DNA of 46,283 nucleotides from Paracoccaceae bacterium (lineage in GTDB: Bacteria > Pseudomonadota > Alphaproteobacteria > Rhodobacterales > Rhodobacteraceae), in NCBI GenBank assembly GCA_009773055.1, contig WOUW01000003.1, positions 1-46,283 of the forward strand, in the 5' to 3' direction. The translations under genes were made by a program, and so were the position numbers. Positions within the stretch are counted from its first letter, which is position 1. The number at the start of each line of letters is the position of its first letter. The notes under the pieces were generated by a model, which saw nothing but the letters and a program-made list of their open reading frames with translations, was not told the origin of the DNA and ran no database searches. Positions 1 through 7,517 of this stretch are shown here, one piece after another.

Positions 1-68
1 CCTTCGTGGTCTCGGGCGTGCTGATGGCGCTGATGGATTATCTGCAGGCCAAATCCTACAAATCCTGA
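1..68 (+). CDS. C-terminal end of an unidentified protein (partial)
   Basis: An open frame enters from the left edge and stops with TGA at 66-68, giving about 21 codons ending in the residues QAKSYKS. The visible part (FVVSGVLMALMDYL) is hydrophobic and could be the end of a membrane helix or of a hydrophobic core. It lies 12 bases before homospermidine synthase on the same strand, so the two may be co-transcribed. The fragment is too short to assign a family. Confidence 0.5.
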   Translation, partial: FVVSGVLMALMDYLQAKSYKS

Positions 69-80
69 AAGGATTGCCAG

Positions 81-1496
81 ATGACGACGCAACGCCACGT
101 CCGGATCGAGGGCGCGCTGGTGATGATTGGCTTCGGGTCGATCGGGCGCGGCACGCTGCCGCTGATCGAGCGGCATATCGGGTTCGAGCGCGCGCATTTC
201 ACGGTCATCGAGCCGATGGACGACTATGCGCATATCCTACGCGACCATGGCATCCGGCATCTGCAGGTGGCGCTGACGGCGGAGAACTTCGCGGATGTGC
301 TGCGGCCCCTGTTCCCGCAGGGCCGGGGGATGATCGTGAACCTGTCGGTGGACGTGGATTCGATCGAGCTGATGAAACTGGCCCAGGAAATGGGGGTCCA
401 GTACATCGACACGGTGGTCGAGCCCTGGCCGGGGTTCTACTTCGGCTCGACCCTGCCGAATGCCGAGCGGACGAACTATCCCCTGCGGGAAAAGGTGCGG
501 GAGCTGGGGAAGGCCTATGCGGGTGGGCCGACGGCGATCTCCTGCTGCGGGGCGAACCCGGGGATGGTGTCGTGGCTGCTGAAGGAGGCACTGTTGCGGC
601 TGGCCTCGGATACCGGGGTGAAGGCCGATCCGAAAGGCCGCGAGGACTGGGCCGCGCTGATGCAGGGGCTGGGGGTCAAGGGCATCCATGTGGCAGAGCG
701 GGACACACAGGTCTCGGCCCATGCCAAGGTGCCGGGGGTGTTCGTCAACACCTGGTCGGTGGATGGGCTTCTGTCCGAGGGCTATCAGCCGGCGGAGCTG
801 GGCTGGGGCACGCATGAGAAGAAGCTGCCGCCGAACGGCCATGCCTTCGACCACGGGCCGGGCTATGCGATCTGGATCGACCGGCCCGGCGCGGATACGC
901 GGGTGCGCAGCTGGTGCCCGGATGTGGGGCCGCAGTTCGGGTTTGTCATCACCCACAACGAGGCGCTGTCGATCCCGGACTATTACACGGTCTGGGATGG
1001 GTCCAAAGCGGCCTACCGCCCCACCTGCCACTACGCCTATCATCCCTGCAACGATGCAGTGCTTTCGCTGCACGAGATGAACGGGGCCGGGAAGCGCCAG
1101 CCTGTCAATCACATCCTGACGGCTGAAGAGATCACCGCCGGGGGCGACGATCTGGGTGTCTTCCTTTATGGCCATGCCAAGGGTGCGATGTGGTATGGCT
1201 CGCGGCTGTCCTGCGAGGAGGCGCGCCGCCTTGCGCCTTACCAGAACGCAACGGGCATGCAGGTGACCAGCGCGGTGCTTGCGGCGATGGTCTGGGTGGC
1301 GGAGAACCCGAACGCAGGCTTCATCGAGGCGGACGAGATGGACCATGTCCGCTGCCTGGAAGTCCAGCGTCCCTACCTCGGGTCGATCGAGTGCCACTAC
1401 ACCGACTGGACCCCGATCCAGAACCGGATCAACCGCTTCGCCGAGGACCGCGACGACGAGGATCCCTGGCAGTTCACCAACTTCCTCGCGGTGTGA
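81..1496 (+). CDS. hss: Homospermidine synthase
   Basis: This 471-residue protein matches bacterial homospermidine synthase in length and motifs. The enzyme uses NAD+ to transfer an aminobutyl group from one putrescine (or spermidine) to another, releasing ammonia and giving sym-homospermidine, a polyamine common in alphaproteobacteria. A Rossmann nucleotide-binding motif, GFGSIGRG, is at residues 17-24. It is followed by the family segments VDVDSIELMKLA and DTVVEPWPGFYF in the first third, and by conserved blocks such as CCGANPGMVSWLLKEAL. The ATG at 81 follows the purine-rich stretch GAAAGGA. It acts in the cytoplasm. The 306-base gap after it is mostly a palindromic element, so hisC downstream is probably transcribed separately. 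Confidence 0.95.
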   Translation: MTTQRHVRIEGALVMIGFGSIGRGTLPLIERHIGFERAHFTVIEPMDDYAHILRDHGIRHLQVALTAENFADVLRPLFPQGRGMIVNLSVDVDSIELMKLAQEMGVQYIDTVVEPWPGFYFGSTLPNAERTNYPLREKVRELGKAYAGGPTAISCCGANPGMVSWLLKEALLRLASDTGVKADPKGREDWAALMQGLGVKGIHVAERDTQVSAHAKVPGVFVNTWSVDGLLSEGYQPAELGWGTHEKKLPPNGHAFDHGPGYAIWIDRPGADTRVRSWCPDVGPQFGFVITHNEALSIPDYYTVWDGSKAAYRPTCHYAYHPCNDAVLSLHEMNGAGKRQPVNHILTAEEITAGGDDLGVFLYGHAKGAMWYGSRLSCEEARRLAPYQNATGMQVTSAVLAAMVWVAENPNAGFIEADEMDHVRCLEVQRPYLGSIECHYTDWTPIQNRINRFAEDRDDEDPWQFTNFLAV

Positions 1497-1513
1497 CGGG
1501 CGCCTTCTGAATC

Positions 1514-1716
1514 GCGCGCTGACGCGCAAGCCTTTCGTCTCGTCGTCGGGACTTCGCCCTCCTCCTCCGGGCCTCCGGCGGGAGTGTTTGGGGACATGGG
1601 CAAATTTGGCTTGCCCATGTCCCAAATACTCTGGGGGTTTGGGGGTGAAACCCACATTCGCCGAGGAGGAGTGCTGCGGCACGACGACGAGACAGATGGC
1701 TTGCGCGTCAGCGCGC
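1514..1716. repeat. Roughly 200-bp palindromic intergenic element (REP/MITE-like)
   Basis: The gap between hss and hisC is a nested inverted repeat. The outer arms are perfect over 19 bases: GCGCGCTGACGCGCAAGCC at 1514-1532 against its complement at 1698-1716. After a 4-base mismatch a second 12-base arm pairs, 1537-1548 with 1682-1693 (GTCTCGTCGTCG). The centre is a perfect 13-bp hairpin, GGGACATGGGCAA at 1591-1603 with TTGCCCATGTCCC at 1611-1623 and a 7-base loop. An imperfect extension, GAGTGTTTG against the complement of CAAATACTC, flanks it. The CTCCTCCTCC and GAGGAGGAG stretches between the arms also face each other. No protein is supported. It could be a REP/MITE-type repeat, a transcript-end hairpin for hss, or both. 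Only one copy is visible here. Confidence 0.8.
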
Positions 1717-1802
1717 CTTGCAACAACCGCCGGTCCGGGCGAAAGGTTCTGGCCTTGGGCGTGCCGGGCGGGTAAACGGGGCGGGATTCCGCGGGGGCCA
1801 GG

Positions 1803-2888
1803 ATGAACGACCAGATCAAGCCGCAGCCAGGCATTCTTGACATCGCCTTGTACGAGGGCGGCAAGGCGCATGTGGCGGGCGTGGCCAATGTGGTCAAGCT
1901 GTCGTCGAACGAGAATCCGTTCGGGCCGTCGGACAAGACGAAAGAGGCCTTCGCCCGCACCGTCCACAGCCTGCATCGCTATCCGGTCACGGACCACGCC
2001 GACCTGCGCGCAGCGATTGCCGAAGTGCACCGGCTGGATGCCGCCCGCATCATCTGCGGTGCCGGATCGGATGAGATCATCACCTTTCTCTGCCAGGCCT
2101 ACGCCGGTCCGCGCGACGAGGTGGTCTTCACCGAGCACGGCTTCCTGATGTACCGGATTTCGACGATGGCCGTCGGTGCGACCCCGGTCGAGGTGCCCGA
2201 ACGCGAGCGGACGGCGGATGTCGATGCCATCCTCGCTGCCTGCAACCGGCGGACAAAGCTGGTGTTCATTGCCAACCCGAACAATCCGACCGGCACGATG
2301 ATCTCGGCTGCCGAAGTAGCGCGGCTTGCCGAAAGCCTTCCGCCTCAGGCTCTGCTGGTGCTTGACGGGGCCTATGCGGAATACGTCGAAGGTTACGATG
2401 GCGGCGCAGCCCTGGTGGATGCGCGCGACAACGTGGTGATGACGCGGACCTTTTCGAAGATCTACGGGCTTGGCGGCCTGCGGATCGGCTGGGGCTATGG
2501 GCCGAAGCACGTCATCGACGTGTTGAACCGCATCCGGGGGCCGTTCAACCTTTCCACCACGCAGCTTGAGGCCGCCGAGGCCGCGGTCCGCGATCAGGCC
2601 TTCGTTGCCCATTGCCGGGCCGAGAACAACCGGATGCGCAGCTGGCTGGCCAATGCGCTGGCCGAACTTGGAGTGCCGTCCGACACCTCGATGGCGAATT
2701 TCATCCTGGCGCGCTTTGCCAGCCAGGAAGAGGCCGAGGCCTGCGACGCCTTCCTGCAGGCGCAGGGACTGATCGTGCGGCGGGTGGCGGGCTACAAGCT
2801 GCCGCATTGCCTGCGGATCACCATCGGGGACGAGGCGTCCTGCCGTCGTGTCTCGCATGCGGTGGCGCAGTTCAAGGGTGTGCGATGA
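1803..2888 (+). CDS. hisC: Histidinol-phosphate aminotransferase (possibly also aromatic aminotransferase)
   Basis: This 361-residue protein is a fold-type I PLP aminotransferase of the HisC group. It converts imidazole acetol-phosphate and glutamate to histidinol-phosphate. The N-terminal [12 protein letters not shown] block and the PLP-lysine segment [17 protein letters not shown] are present; the Schiff-base lysine is K219. The NPNNPTGT motif lies near residue 160. The stop codon overlaps the tyrA start as ATGA (2885-2888), so the two genes are translationally coupled. HisC-like enzymes beside tyrA often transaminate prephenate or phenylpyruvate as well. A role in tyrosine synthesis is therefore plausible, but that is inference from context. 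Confidence 0.93.
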   Translation: MNDQIKPQPGILDIALYEGGKAHVAGVANVVKLSSNENPFGPSDKTKEAFARTVHSLHRYPVTDHADLRAAIAEVHRLDAARIICGAGSDEIITFLCQAYAGPRDEVVFTEHGFLMYRISTMAVGATPVEVPERERTADVDAILAACNRRTKLVFIANPNNPTGTMISAAEVARLAESLPPQALLVLDGAYAEYVEGYDGGAALVDARDNVVMTRTFSKIYGLGGLRIGWGYGPKHVIDVLNRIRGPFNLSTTQLEAAEAAVRDQAFVAHCRAENNRMRSWLANALAELGVPSDTSMANFILARFASQEEAEACDAFLQAQGLIVRRVAGYKLPHCLRITIGDEASCRRVSHAVAQFKGVR

Positions 2889-3820
2889 TCTACCAGCGCG
2901 TTGCCCTGATCGGCCTTGGCCTTATCGCGTCCTCGATGGCGCATGCCATGCGGGCGAACGGGCTGGCGGGCGAGATCGTGGGCTACGCCAAATCGCCCGA
3001 AACCCGGGCGGTGGCGAAGGAGCTGTTCTGCGACCGGGTGACGGAGAGCGCCGCCGAGGCTGTGCGGGGGGCTGATCTTGTCGTGCTGGCGGTTCCGGTC
3101 GGGGTGATGGGCGAGATCGCCGCCGAGATCGGGCAGCACCTGGCGCCGGGGGCGACGGTTACCGATGTCGGCTCGGTCAAGCAGGCGGTGGTCGATGCGG
3201 TCACGCCGCACCTGCCCGCGGGTGTGCATTTCATTCCGGGACATCCGATGGCGGGGACGGAGTATTCCGGACCGCGATCGGGCTTTGCCACGCTTTTCCA
3301 GAACCGCTGGTGGCTTTTGACACCGCCGGAAGGCTGCGATCCCGAGGCGCTGGCCCGTCTGCGCCAGTTGATCGAGGGGATGGGGGCCAAGGTCGATCTT
3401 CTCGACGTCGGCCATCATGATCTGGTGGTCGCCGTGGTCAGCCATGTGCCGCACGCCATCGCCTATACGATGGTGGGGGTGGCCGACCACATGCGCCGCG
3501 TCTCGCAATCCGAGGTCATCAAGTATTCCGCCGCGGGTTTCCGCGATTTCACCCGGATCGCGGCCAGTGACCCGGTGATGTGGCGAGACGTGTTCCTGAC
3601 CAACAAGGACGCGGTGCTGGATATCCTGGGCCGGTTTGCCGAGGAGCTGTTCGTGTTGCAGCGCGCGATCCGGATGGGGGATGGCGAGCATCTGCATGCC
3701 TATTTCACCCGCACCCGCGCCATTCGCCGCGGGATCATCGAAGCCGGGCAGGGCTTGGCCTGTGCTTGGCGCCCGCGGCCTGGGCGCAGGACATCGACCG
3801 CTCGCCCCGTCCGCTGGTGA
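2885..3820 (+). CDS. tyrA: Prephenate/arogenate dehydrogenase with aberrant C-terminal tail
   Basis: A cyclohexadienyl (prephenate/arogenate) dehydrogenase of 311 residues, which oxidatively decarboxylates prephenate or arogenate in tyrosine synthesis. The start is the ATG inside the ATGA overlap with hisC. The nucleotide-binding motif is GLGLIASS at residues 10-17. GHPMAGTE at 119-126 includes the catalytic His120. The helical dimerization domain follows, with [17 protein letters not shown]. The normal family end is close to RRGIIEAGQ, at about base 3750. Here about 22 arginine- and proline-rich residues follow, translated out of frame through what looks like the signal-peptide region of the next gene. 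This suggests a small deletion removed the native tyrA stop. The catalytic domains look intact, so activity is probably retained. Confidence 0.92.
   Translation: MIYQRVALIGLGLIASSMAHAMRANGLAGEIVGYAKSPETRAVAKELFCDRVTESAAEAVRGADLVVLAVPVGVMGEIAAEIGQHLAPGATVTDVGSVKQAVVDAVTPHLPAGVHFIPGHPMAGTEYSGPRSGFATLFQNRWWLLTPPEGCDPEALARLRQLIEGMGAKVDLLDVGHHDLVVAVVSHVPHAIAYTMVGVADHMRRVSQSEVIKYSAAGFRDFTRIAASDPVMWRDVFLTNKDAVLDILGRFAEELFVLQRAIRMGDGEHLHAYFTRTRAIRRGIIEAGQGLACAWRPRPGRRTSTARPVRW
3751..3816 (+). other. Remnant of the extensin-like protein's signal peptide, start codon missing
   Basis: Read in the frame of the downstream extensin-like gene, these bases encode [20 protein letters not shown]. That is the hydrophobic end and Ala-x-Ala-type cleavage site of a secretion signal followed by a mature N-terminus. 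No ATG or GTG exists in this frame that would supply the charged N-terminus and full hydrophobic core. The only nearby alternative is TTG at 3766, which leaves about eight residues before the cleavage site. Further upstream the frame is only the shadow of tyrA. I infer that the 5' end of the gene was deleted together with the tyrA stop codon. Confidence 0.6.
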
Positions 3821-4656
3821 ACCCCAGGCTGGCGGGGGTGGTCTTGCCGCTGCCCGCCGGGAACTTGCCCGCCGGTGACTTGCAAGCGCAGGCCGATGCC
3901 TTGACCCCTGCCGCGACGGTGCCAGTGACCGAGGTCGAGGGCTCGCTGCAAGCCCAATCCATCATCACGAGGTCCTTGCGTCCGGTGCCGCGACCGGCGG
4001 CGCTGGCGCAACGGCTGGCCGCACTGCGGGCCACGTCGAACGCCCCGGGGCTGGATCTGTCCGGAAAGGTCGAGGACGATGAAGTCGACCTTGCCGCCCT
4101 GCCGCCACCGACGCGCAAGGAAGAGCGGAAAAAACGGCGCGAGAAGGCGTCGATGAAGGGCTCGGTCTGCGGGGTCGCGTCGATCAAGGGCGAGGAGATC
4201 GCGCGGATCAAGTCCAAGGTGCAGGGCTGCGGGATCGAAGACCCGGTGGCGATCACCTCGGTCGCCGGGGTGCGGCTGAGCCAGACGGCGACCGTGGACT
4301 GCTCGATCGCCAAGGCGCTGAACGCCTGGGTCGACGAGGTCGCGCAGCCTGCCTTCAACGGAAATCTCGTCGAAATGCAGGTCGCGGCGCATTACATCTG
4401 CCGCAGCCGCAACAACATCAAGGGCGCGAAGATCAGCGAGCATGGCAAAGGCCGGGCGATCGACATTCCGGCTTTCATCCTGTCGAACGGCAAGGCGCTG
4501 ACGGTGAGCAATGACTACAACAAGGTGCTGCGGCGGATCTACAAGGCGGGCTGCGGGTATTTCATGACGACCCTCGGCCCGGGGTCGGACGGGTATCACG
4601 AGGACCATTTCCACTTCGACACCTCGGCCCGGAAGGGCGGGGCCTACTGCCGTTAA
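3817..4656 (+). CDS. Extensin-like family protein (M15-peptidase-like fold), 5' end lost
   Basis: The C-terminal 200 residues match the extensin-like domain found in alphaproteobacterial envelope proteins. Two motifs resemble zinc-binding M15 (VanY-type) peptidases: SEHGKGRAIDI and EDHFHFD near the C-terminus. Cysteines suited to an oxidizing compartment (SVCGVAS, VQGCGIED, CGYF, YCR) fit an exported protein. The first usable start is GTG at 3817, which overlaps the tyrA stop as GTGA. It gives 279 residues without a signal peptide; TTG at 3766 is the alternative. Either product would probably not be exported, so the gene may be non-functional here despite an intact domain. Its TAA shares the palindrome TTAA (4653-4656) with the stop of the convergent DUF2125 gene. 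Confidence 0.75.
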   Translation: MNPRLAGVVLPLPAGNLPAGDLQAQADALTPAATVPVTEVEGSLQAQSIITRSLRPVPRPAALAQRLAALRATSNAPGLDLSGKVEDDEVDLAALPPPTRKEERKKRREKASMKGSVCGVASIKGEEIARIKSKVQGCGIEDPVAITSVAGVRLSQTATVDCSIAKALNAWVDEVAQPAFNGNLVEMQVAAHYICRSRNNIKGAKISEHGKGRAIDIPAFILSNGKALTVSNDYNKVLRRIYKAGCGYFMTTLGPGSDGYHEDHFHFDTSARKGGAYCR

Positions 4657-5681
4657 CCGGACGGCGGGACCATGAGGGGGGCGGGGCCGAGGGGGAAGGG
4701 GCCAAAGCTCATCCGGCCGTCCTTGAGCACGAGCGTCAGGGACAGGACCTTGAGGTCGGGTGACTGGGCGGCAAGGGCCCCCATCCCGCGTGCAACAGTG
4801 GGGGCGACGTCGGGCTTTATCAGTCCGGCGGCGACGAGGATCGCGGGAAGGCGGTCCCAGTTGGTCACCGTGACCGTCACGTTGCCCGCGGCATAGCCGT
4901 TGCCATCGGCCTCGATCAGGCCGTTGGCGGTCGCGGCAAGCTGGCCCCAGGCAAGGTTCAGCTGGTTGATCTCGATCCGCGTCAGGTAGGGCTTTGCCTT
5001 GCCGACATGGCGGTCCAGCGGGGCCGAAAAGGTCAGGTAGATGCTGCCCCAGAGGCTTTCGACCGTAGCGGGCAGATCCGACGCGGGCAGGTCGGGGATG
5101 GTCACGGCCTTTACCGCCGTGACAAAGGCCGGGTCAGGGGTCAGGGGGGCAAGGTCGAAGCCGAGTTCGTAGCCCGCAGGCCCGAGCGCTGGTTCGGCGC
5201 GCAGGCCCAGGGTGAAATCGCCCAAGGCCAGCGTCCAGCCGAGGTCGGACGCCAGCGCAAGCGAGGTGCCTGCCACCCGCGCCTCGGCAAGCGTCAGGTC
5301 GGTCGAAGGCTTGGCGCGCAGGCTGGCCTTGAGGTCGGACGAGGTCACGGTCACGGCCTGATCCGGCAGGGTCACCACCTGTTCGGGCGGCAGGGCGGCG
5401 ATCACATGCCAGGGCTTCCAGGTCATCGCGAAGACCTGGGCGAAGGGGGCCTGCCAGCCGATGCCGGTCGCGGGATCGGCAAGGCGCAGGCCATCGATCG
5501 TCACGTCCCAGCGGTTCGGGAAACCCGCCACCGTCAGGCCCGACTTTTCAGCCACCAGCCCTTGCGCGGCGGCGTTGGCAAATCCGTCCTCGACCCCCTG
5601 CCGGACCGCATTCGATCCGACAAACCAGTAGCCCGACCAGAGCGCCGTCGCCACCACCAGAAGGAAGAGAAGCTTGCGCAT
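4653..5681 (-). CDS. DUF2125 domain-containing protein, membrane-anchored
   Basis: This is a 342-residue protein of the DUF2125 family, whose biochemical role is unknown. It starts at the ATG at 5681, preceded by AAAAGGG. The N-terminus (MRKLLFLLVVATALWSGYWF) is a signal peptide or single membrane anchor. The rest reads as a beta-rich periplasmic domain with repeated segments such as GFPNRWDVTIDGLRLADP and ALGDFTLGLRAEPAL. A longer frame upstream to 5873 has no start signal and overlaps the divergent cyclotransferase gene, so it was rejected. Its TAA overlaps the stop of the extensin-like gene in TTAA. Its neighbours suggest an envelope role, but no function can be assigned. Confidence 0.85.
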   Translation of the reverse strand: MRKLLFLLVVATALWSGYWFVGSNAVRQGVEDGFANAAAQGLVAEKSGLTVAGFPNRWDVTIDGLRLADPATGIGWQAPFAQVFAMTWKPWHVIAALPPEQVVTLPDQAVTVTSSDLKASLRAKPSTDLTLAEARVAGTSLALASDLGWTLALGDFTLGLRAEPALGPAGYELGFDLAPLTPDPAFVTAVKAVTIPDLPASDLPATVESLWGSIYLTFSAPLDRHVGKAKPYLTRIEINQLNLAWGQLAATANGLIEADGNGYAAGNVTVTVTNWDRLPAILVAAGLIKPDVAPTVARGMGALAAQSPDLKVLSLTLVLKDGRMSFGPFPLGPAPLMVPPSG

Positions 5682-5744
5682 TGAGCGGCCCTTTTCATTG
5701 CCTTGTGCCCGGTGTTTACAGGGCGGCACGCAACAGGGCCAGCC

Positions 5745-6272
5745 ATGCACGCACCACTTTGGGTCTTCGGCTACGGATCGCTGATCTGGGATCCGGGTTT
5801 TCCGGTCGCCGAACGCCGCATTGCGACGCTGGCGGGCTGGCACCGCAGTTTCTGCATGCGCTCGATCCACCATCGCGGGACGGTCGAGGAGCCCGGACTG
5901 GTCCTGGCATTGGACGAAGCCGAGGGGGCGTCATGCACCGGCGTTGCGTTCCGCGTGGAACCCGGGCACGAGGCTGCGACGCTGTTCGCGCTGCGGGAGC
6001 GGGAATTGATCTCGTCCGCCTATCTGGAACGGACGCTGCCGGTTGCCACGGATGCCGGCCAGATCGAAGCGCTGGCCTATGTCATCGACCCTGACCACGC
6101 ACAATACTGCCAGCTGGACCGCGAAGAACAGGCCCGGATCATCGCGCAGGCCGTTGGCGGGCGCGGGCCGAACCGCGACTATCTGTGGTCGACCACGGCG
6201 CATCTGGCGGAACTTGGCATCGCCGATCCTGACCTTGACTGGCTTGCGTCACGGGTCCGCGACCTGGTCTGA
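5745..6272 (+). CDS. ChaC-like gamma-glutamylcyclotransferase
   Basis: A 175-residue protein of the ChaC family. Such enzymes cleave the gamma-glutamyl bond of glutathione to give 5-oxoproline and Cys-Gly in the cytoplasm. The diagnostic substrate-binding loop FGYGSLIWDPGF opens the protein, with GYGSLI at residues 9-14. A REREL segment near residue 85 is where the family's catalytic glutamate lies. Family blocks such as GVAFRV and ALAYVIDPDH are in place. I chose the ATG at 5745 because the loop then begins at the usual distance from the N-terminus; a longer reading from 5703 adds residues without family match. It is divergent from the DUF2125 gene, with about 60 bases between. Confidence 0.85.
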   Translation: MHAPLWVFGYGSLIWDPGFPVAERRIATLAGWHRSFCMRSIHHRGTVEEPGLVLALDEAEGASCTGVAFRVEPGHEAATLFALRERELISSAYLERTLPVATDAGQIEALAYVIDPDHAQYCQLDREEQARIIAQAVGGRGPNRDYLWSTTAHLAELGIADPDLDWLASRVRDLV

Positions 6273-6276
6273 CCTT

Positions 6277-6305
6277 TTGCTTGGAAGATGCGCCCATCCT
6301 GCTAG
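6277..6305 (+). promoter_or_regulatory. Possible sigma70-type promoter for the motor operon
   Basis: TTGCTT (6277-6282) is followed after 17 bases by TGCTAG (6300-6305), just past the cyclotransferase stop and 35 bases before the ExbB/MotA-like start. An overlapping reading is TTGGAA, 16 bases, TAGTCT. Both -10 matches are weak, so this is only a candidate. Confidence 0.3.
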
Positions 6306-6340
6306 TCTCTGGCACACGGGCAGGGAAACCAGAGGGCAGT

Positions 6341-7516
6341 ATGTCCCAGACAGACCAGCGGGGGGCAGAGGTCGCAACGACCTTTTCGCAGCCGATCCGC
6401 GCGATCACGACGATGCTGCTGGTCTGTGCGCTGGTCGGGGCCGGGGCCTGGCTGATTCACGGCGAGATCGCTGACATTCTGCGCACCAACCCGGTCTTGA
6501 ACGGCGTCATCGGGCTGGTCTTCCTTGTCGGCGTCCTGTCCTGCTTCTGGCAGGTCTGGATCCTTGCCCAGTCGGTCTACTGGATCGAGAACTTTGTCCG
6601 GGGCACACCGGGCACCGAAGACGACACCCCGCCCCGTCTTCTGGCTCCGCTTGCCGCGCTGTTGCGGTCACGCTCGGCGCGGATGTCGATCTCGGCCTCG
6701 TCATCGCGGTCGATTCAAGAGTCGGTCGTCCAGCGCATCGACGAAGCACGCGACATCACCCGTTACCTGATCAACCTTCTGGTTTTCCTGGGTCTTCTGG
6801 GCACTTTCTGGGGACTTGCCACCACCGTTCCGGCCGTGGTCGAGACGATCCGCAGCCTTGCCCCGCAGGAAGGCGAAAGCGGGCTGGATGTCTTTGGCAA
6901 GCTGATGGGCGGCCTTGAAAGCCAGCTTGGCGGGATGGGGACGGCGTTTTCTTCGTCGCTCCTTGGCCTTGCGGGGTCGCTGGTGCTGGGGCTGCTGGAA
7001 CTGTTCGCGGGTCACGGCCAGAACCGGTTCAGCCGCGAGCTGGAGGAGTGGCTGTCATCCATCACCCGGCTTGGCTATGCGGGCGACGGCGACGGTGCCG
7101 ACCAGAACGCGCTGGGGCTGCTGGTCGACCACATGGCGCAGCAGATGGAAGAGCTGCAGGCGCTGCAGACCCAGACCGAGGCGAACCGTTTCCATTCCGA
7201 GATGAAGATCGCCGAACTGGTCACTGTGATGACCAAGCTGATCGACCGGATCGACGCCGAAAAGGGGCAGGCGGCCCTGCTGCGCCGGATCGCCGAAGGG
7301 CAGGAAAAGCTGCTGGCCGCGCTGCAGGATGGCGAAGGCGGTGGCGGCAGTGACCCGGAAAGCCGGATGCGGTTGCGGTCGATCGACGTGCAGCTTCTGC
7401 GGATCCTTGAGGAAATGGCGGCGGGACGGCAGGAAACGTTGAGTGATCTCAGGACCGACATCGGCCAGTTGACCTCTGCCATCCGGCAACTGGGCCGCAG
7501 CGCCGGGCGGGTCTGA
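6341..7516 (+). CDS. MotA/TolQ/ExbB-family proton channel subunit
   Basis: This 391-residue inner-membrane protein is the A-type subunit of a 5:2 ion-driven motor. Predicted membrane helices lie near residues 21-40, 52-77, 143-166 and 199-223. The third carries the family motif GLLGTFWGL and the fourth AFSSSLLGLAGS. A cytoplasmic loop separates helices 2 and 3, and residues 255-390 form a largely helical cytoplasmic tail. Four helices and a long tail resemble MotA or ZorA more than three-helix ExbB/TolQ. I chose the ATG at 6341; the frame upstream to 6281 runs into the promoter region. A single base separates its stop from the OmpA/MotB-like partner. No tonB, exbD, tolR, flagellar or Zorya genes are adjacent, so what the motor drives is unknown. 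Confidence 0.88.
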   Translation: MSQTDQRGAEVATTFSQPIRAITTMLLVCALVGAGAWLIHGEIADILRTNPVLNGVIGLVFLVGVLSCFWQVWILAQSVYWIENFVRGTPGTEDDTPPRLLAPLAALLRSRSARMSISASSSRSIQESVVQRIDEARDITRYLINLLVFLGLLGTFWGLATTVPAVVETIRSLAPQEGESGLDVFGKLMGGLESQLGGMGTAFSSSLLGLAGSLVLGLLELFAGHGQNRFSRELEEWLSSITRLGYAGDGDGADQNALGLLVDHMAQQMEELQALQTQTEANRFHSEMKIAELVTVMTKLIDRIDAEKGQAALLRRIAEGQEKLLAALQDGEGGGGSDPESRMRLRSIDVQLLRILEEMAAGRQETLSDLRTDIGQLTSAIRQLGRSAGRV

Positions 7517-7517
7517 G

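Noticed and set aside
237..2858. 873-codon open frame on the minus strand across hss and hisC
   Set aside because: It is an antisense shadow of two well-identified genes in GC-rich DNA, with no start signal and no family resemblance.
3740..3820. Programmed frameshift joining TyrA to the extensin-like protein
   Set aside because: No slippery heptamer or following hairpin is seen, and joining a cytoplasmic dehydrogenase to an exported protein makes little sense; a deletion is simpler.
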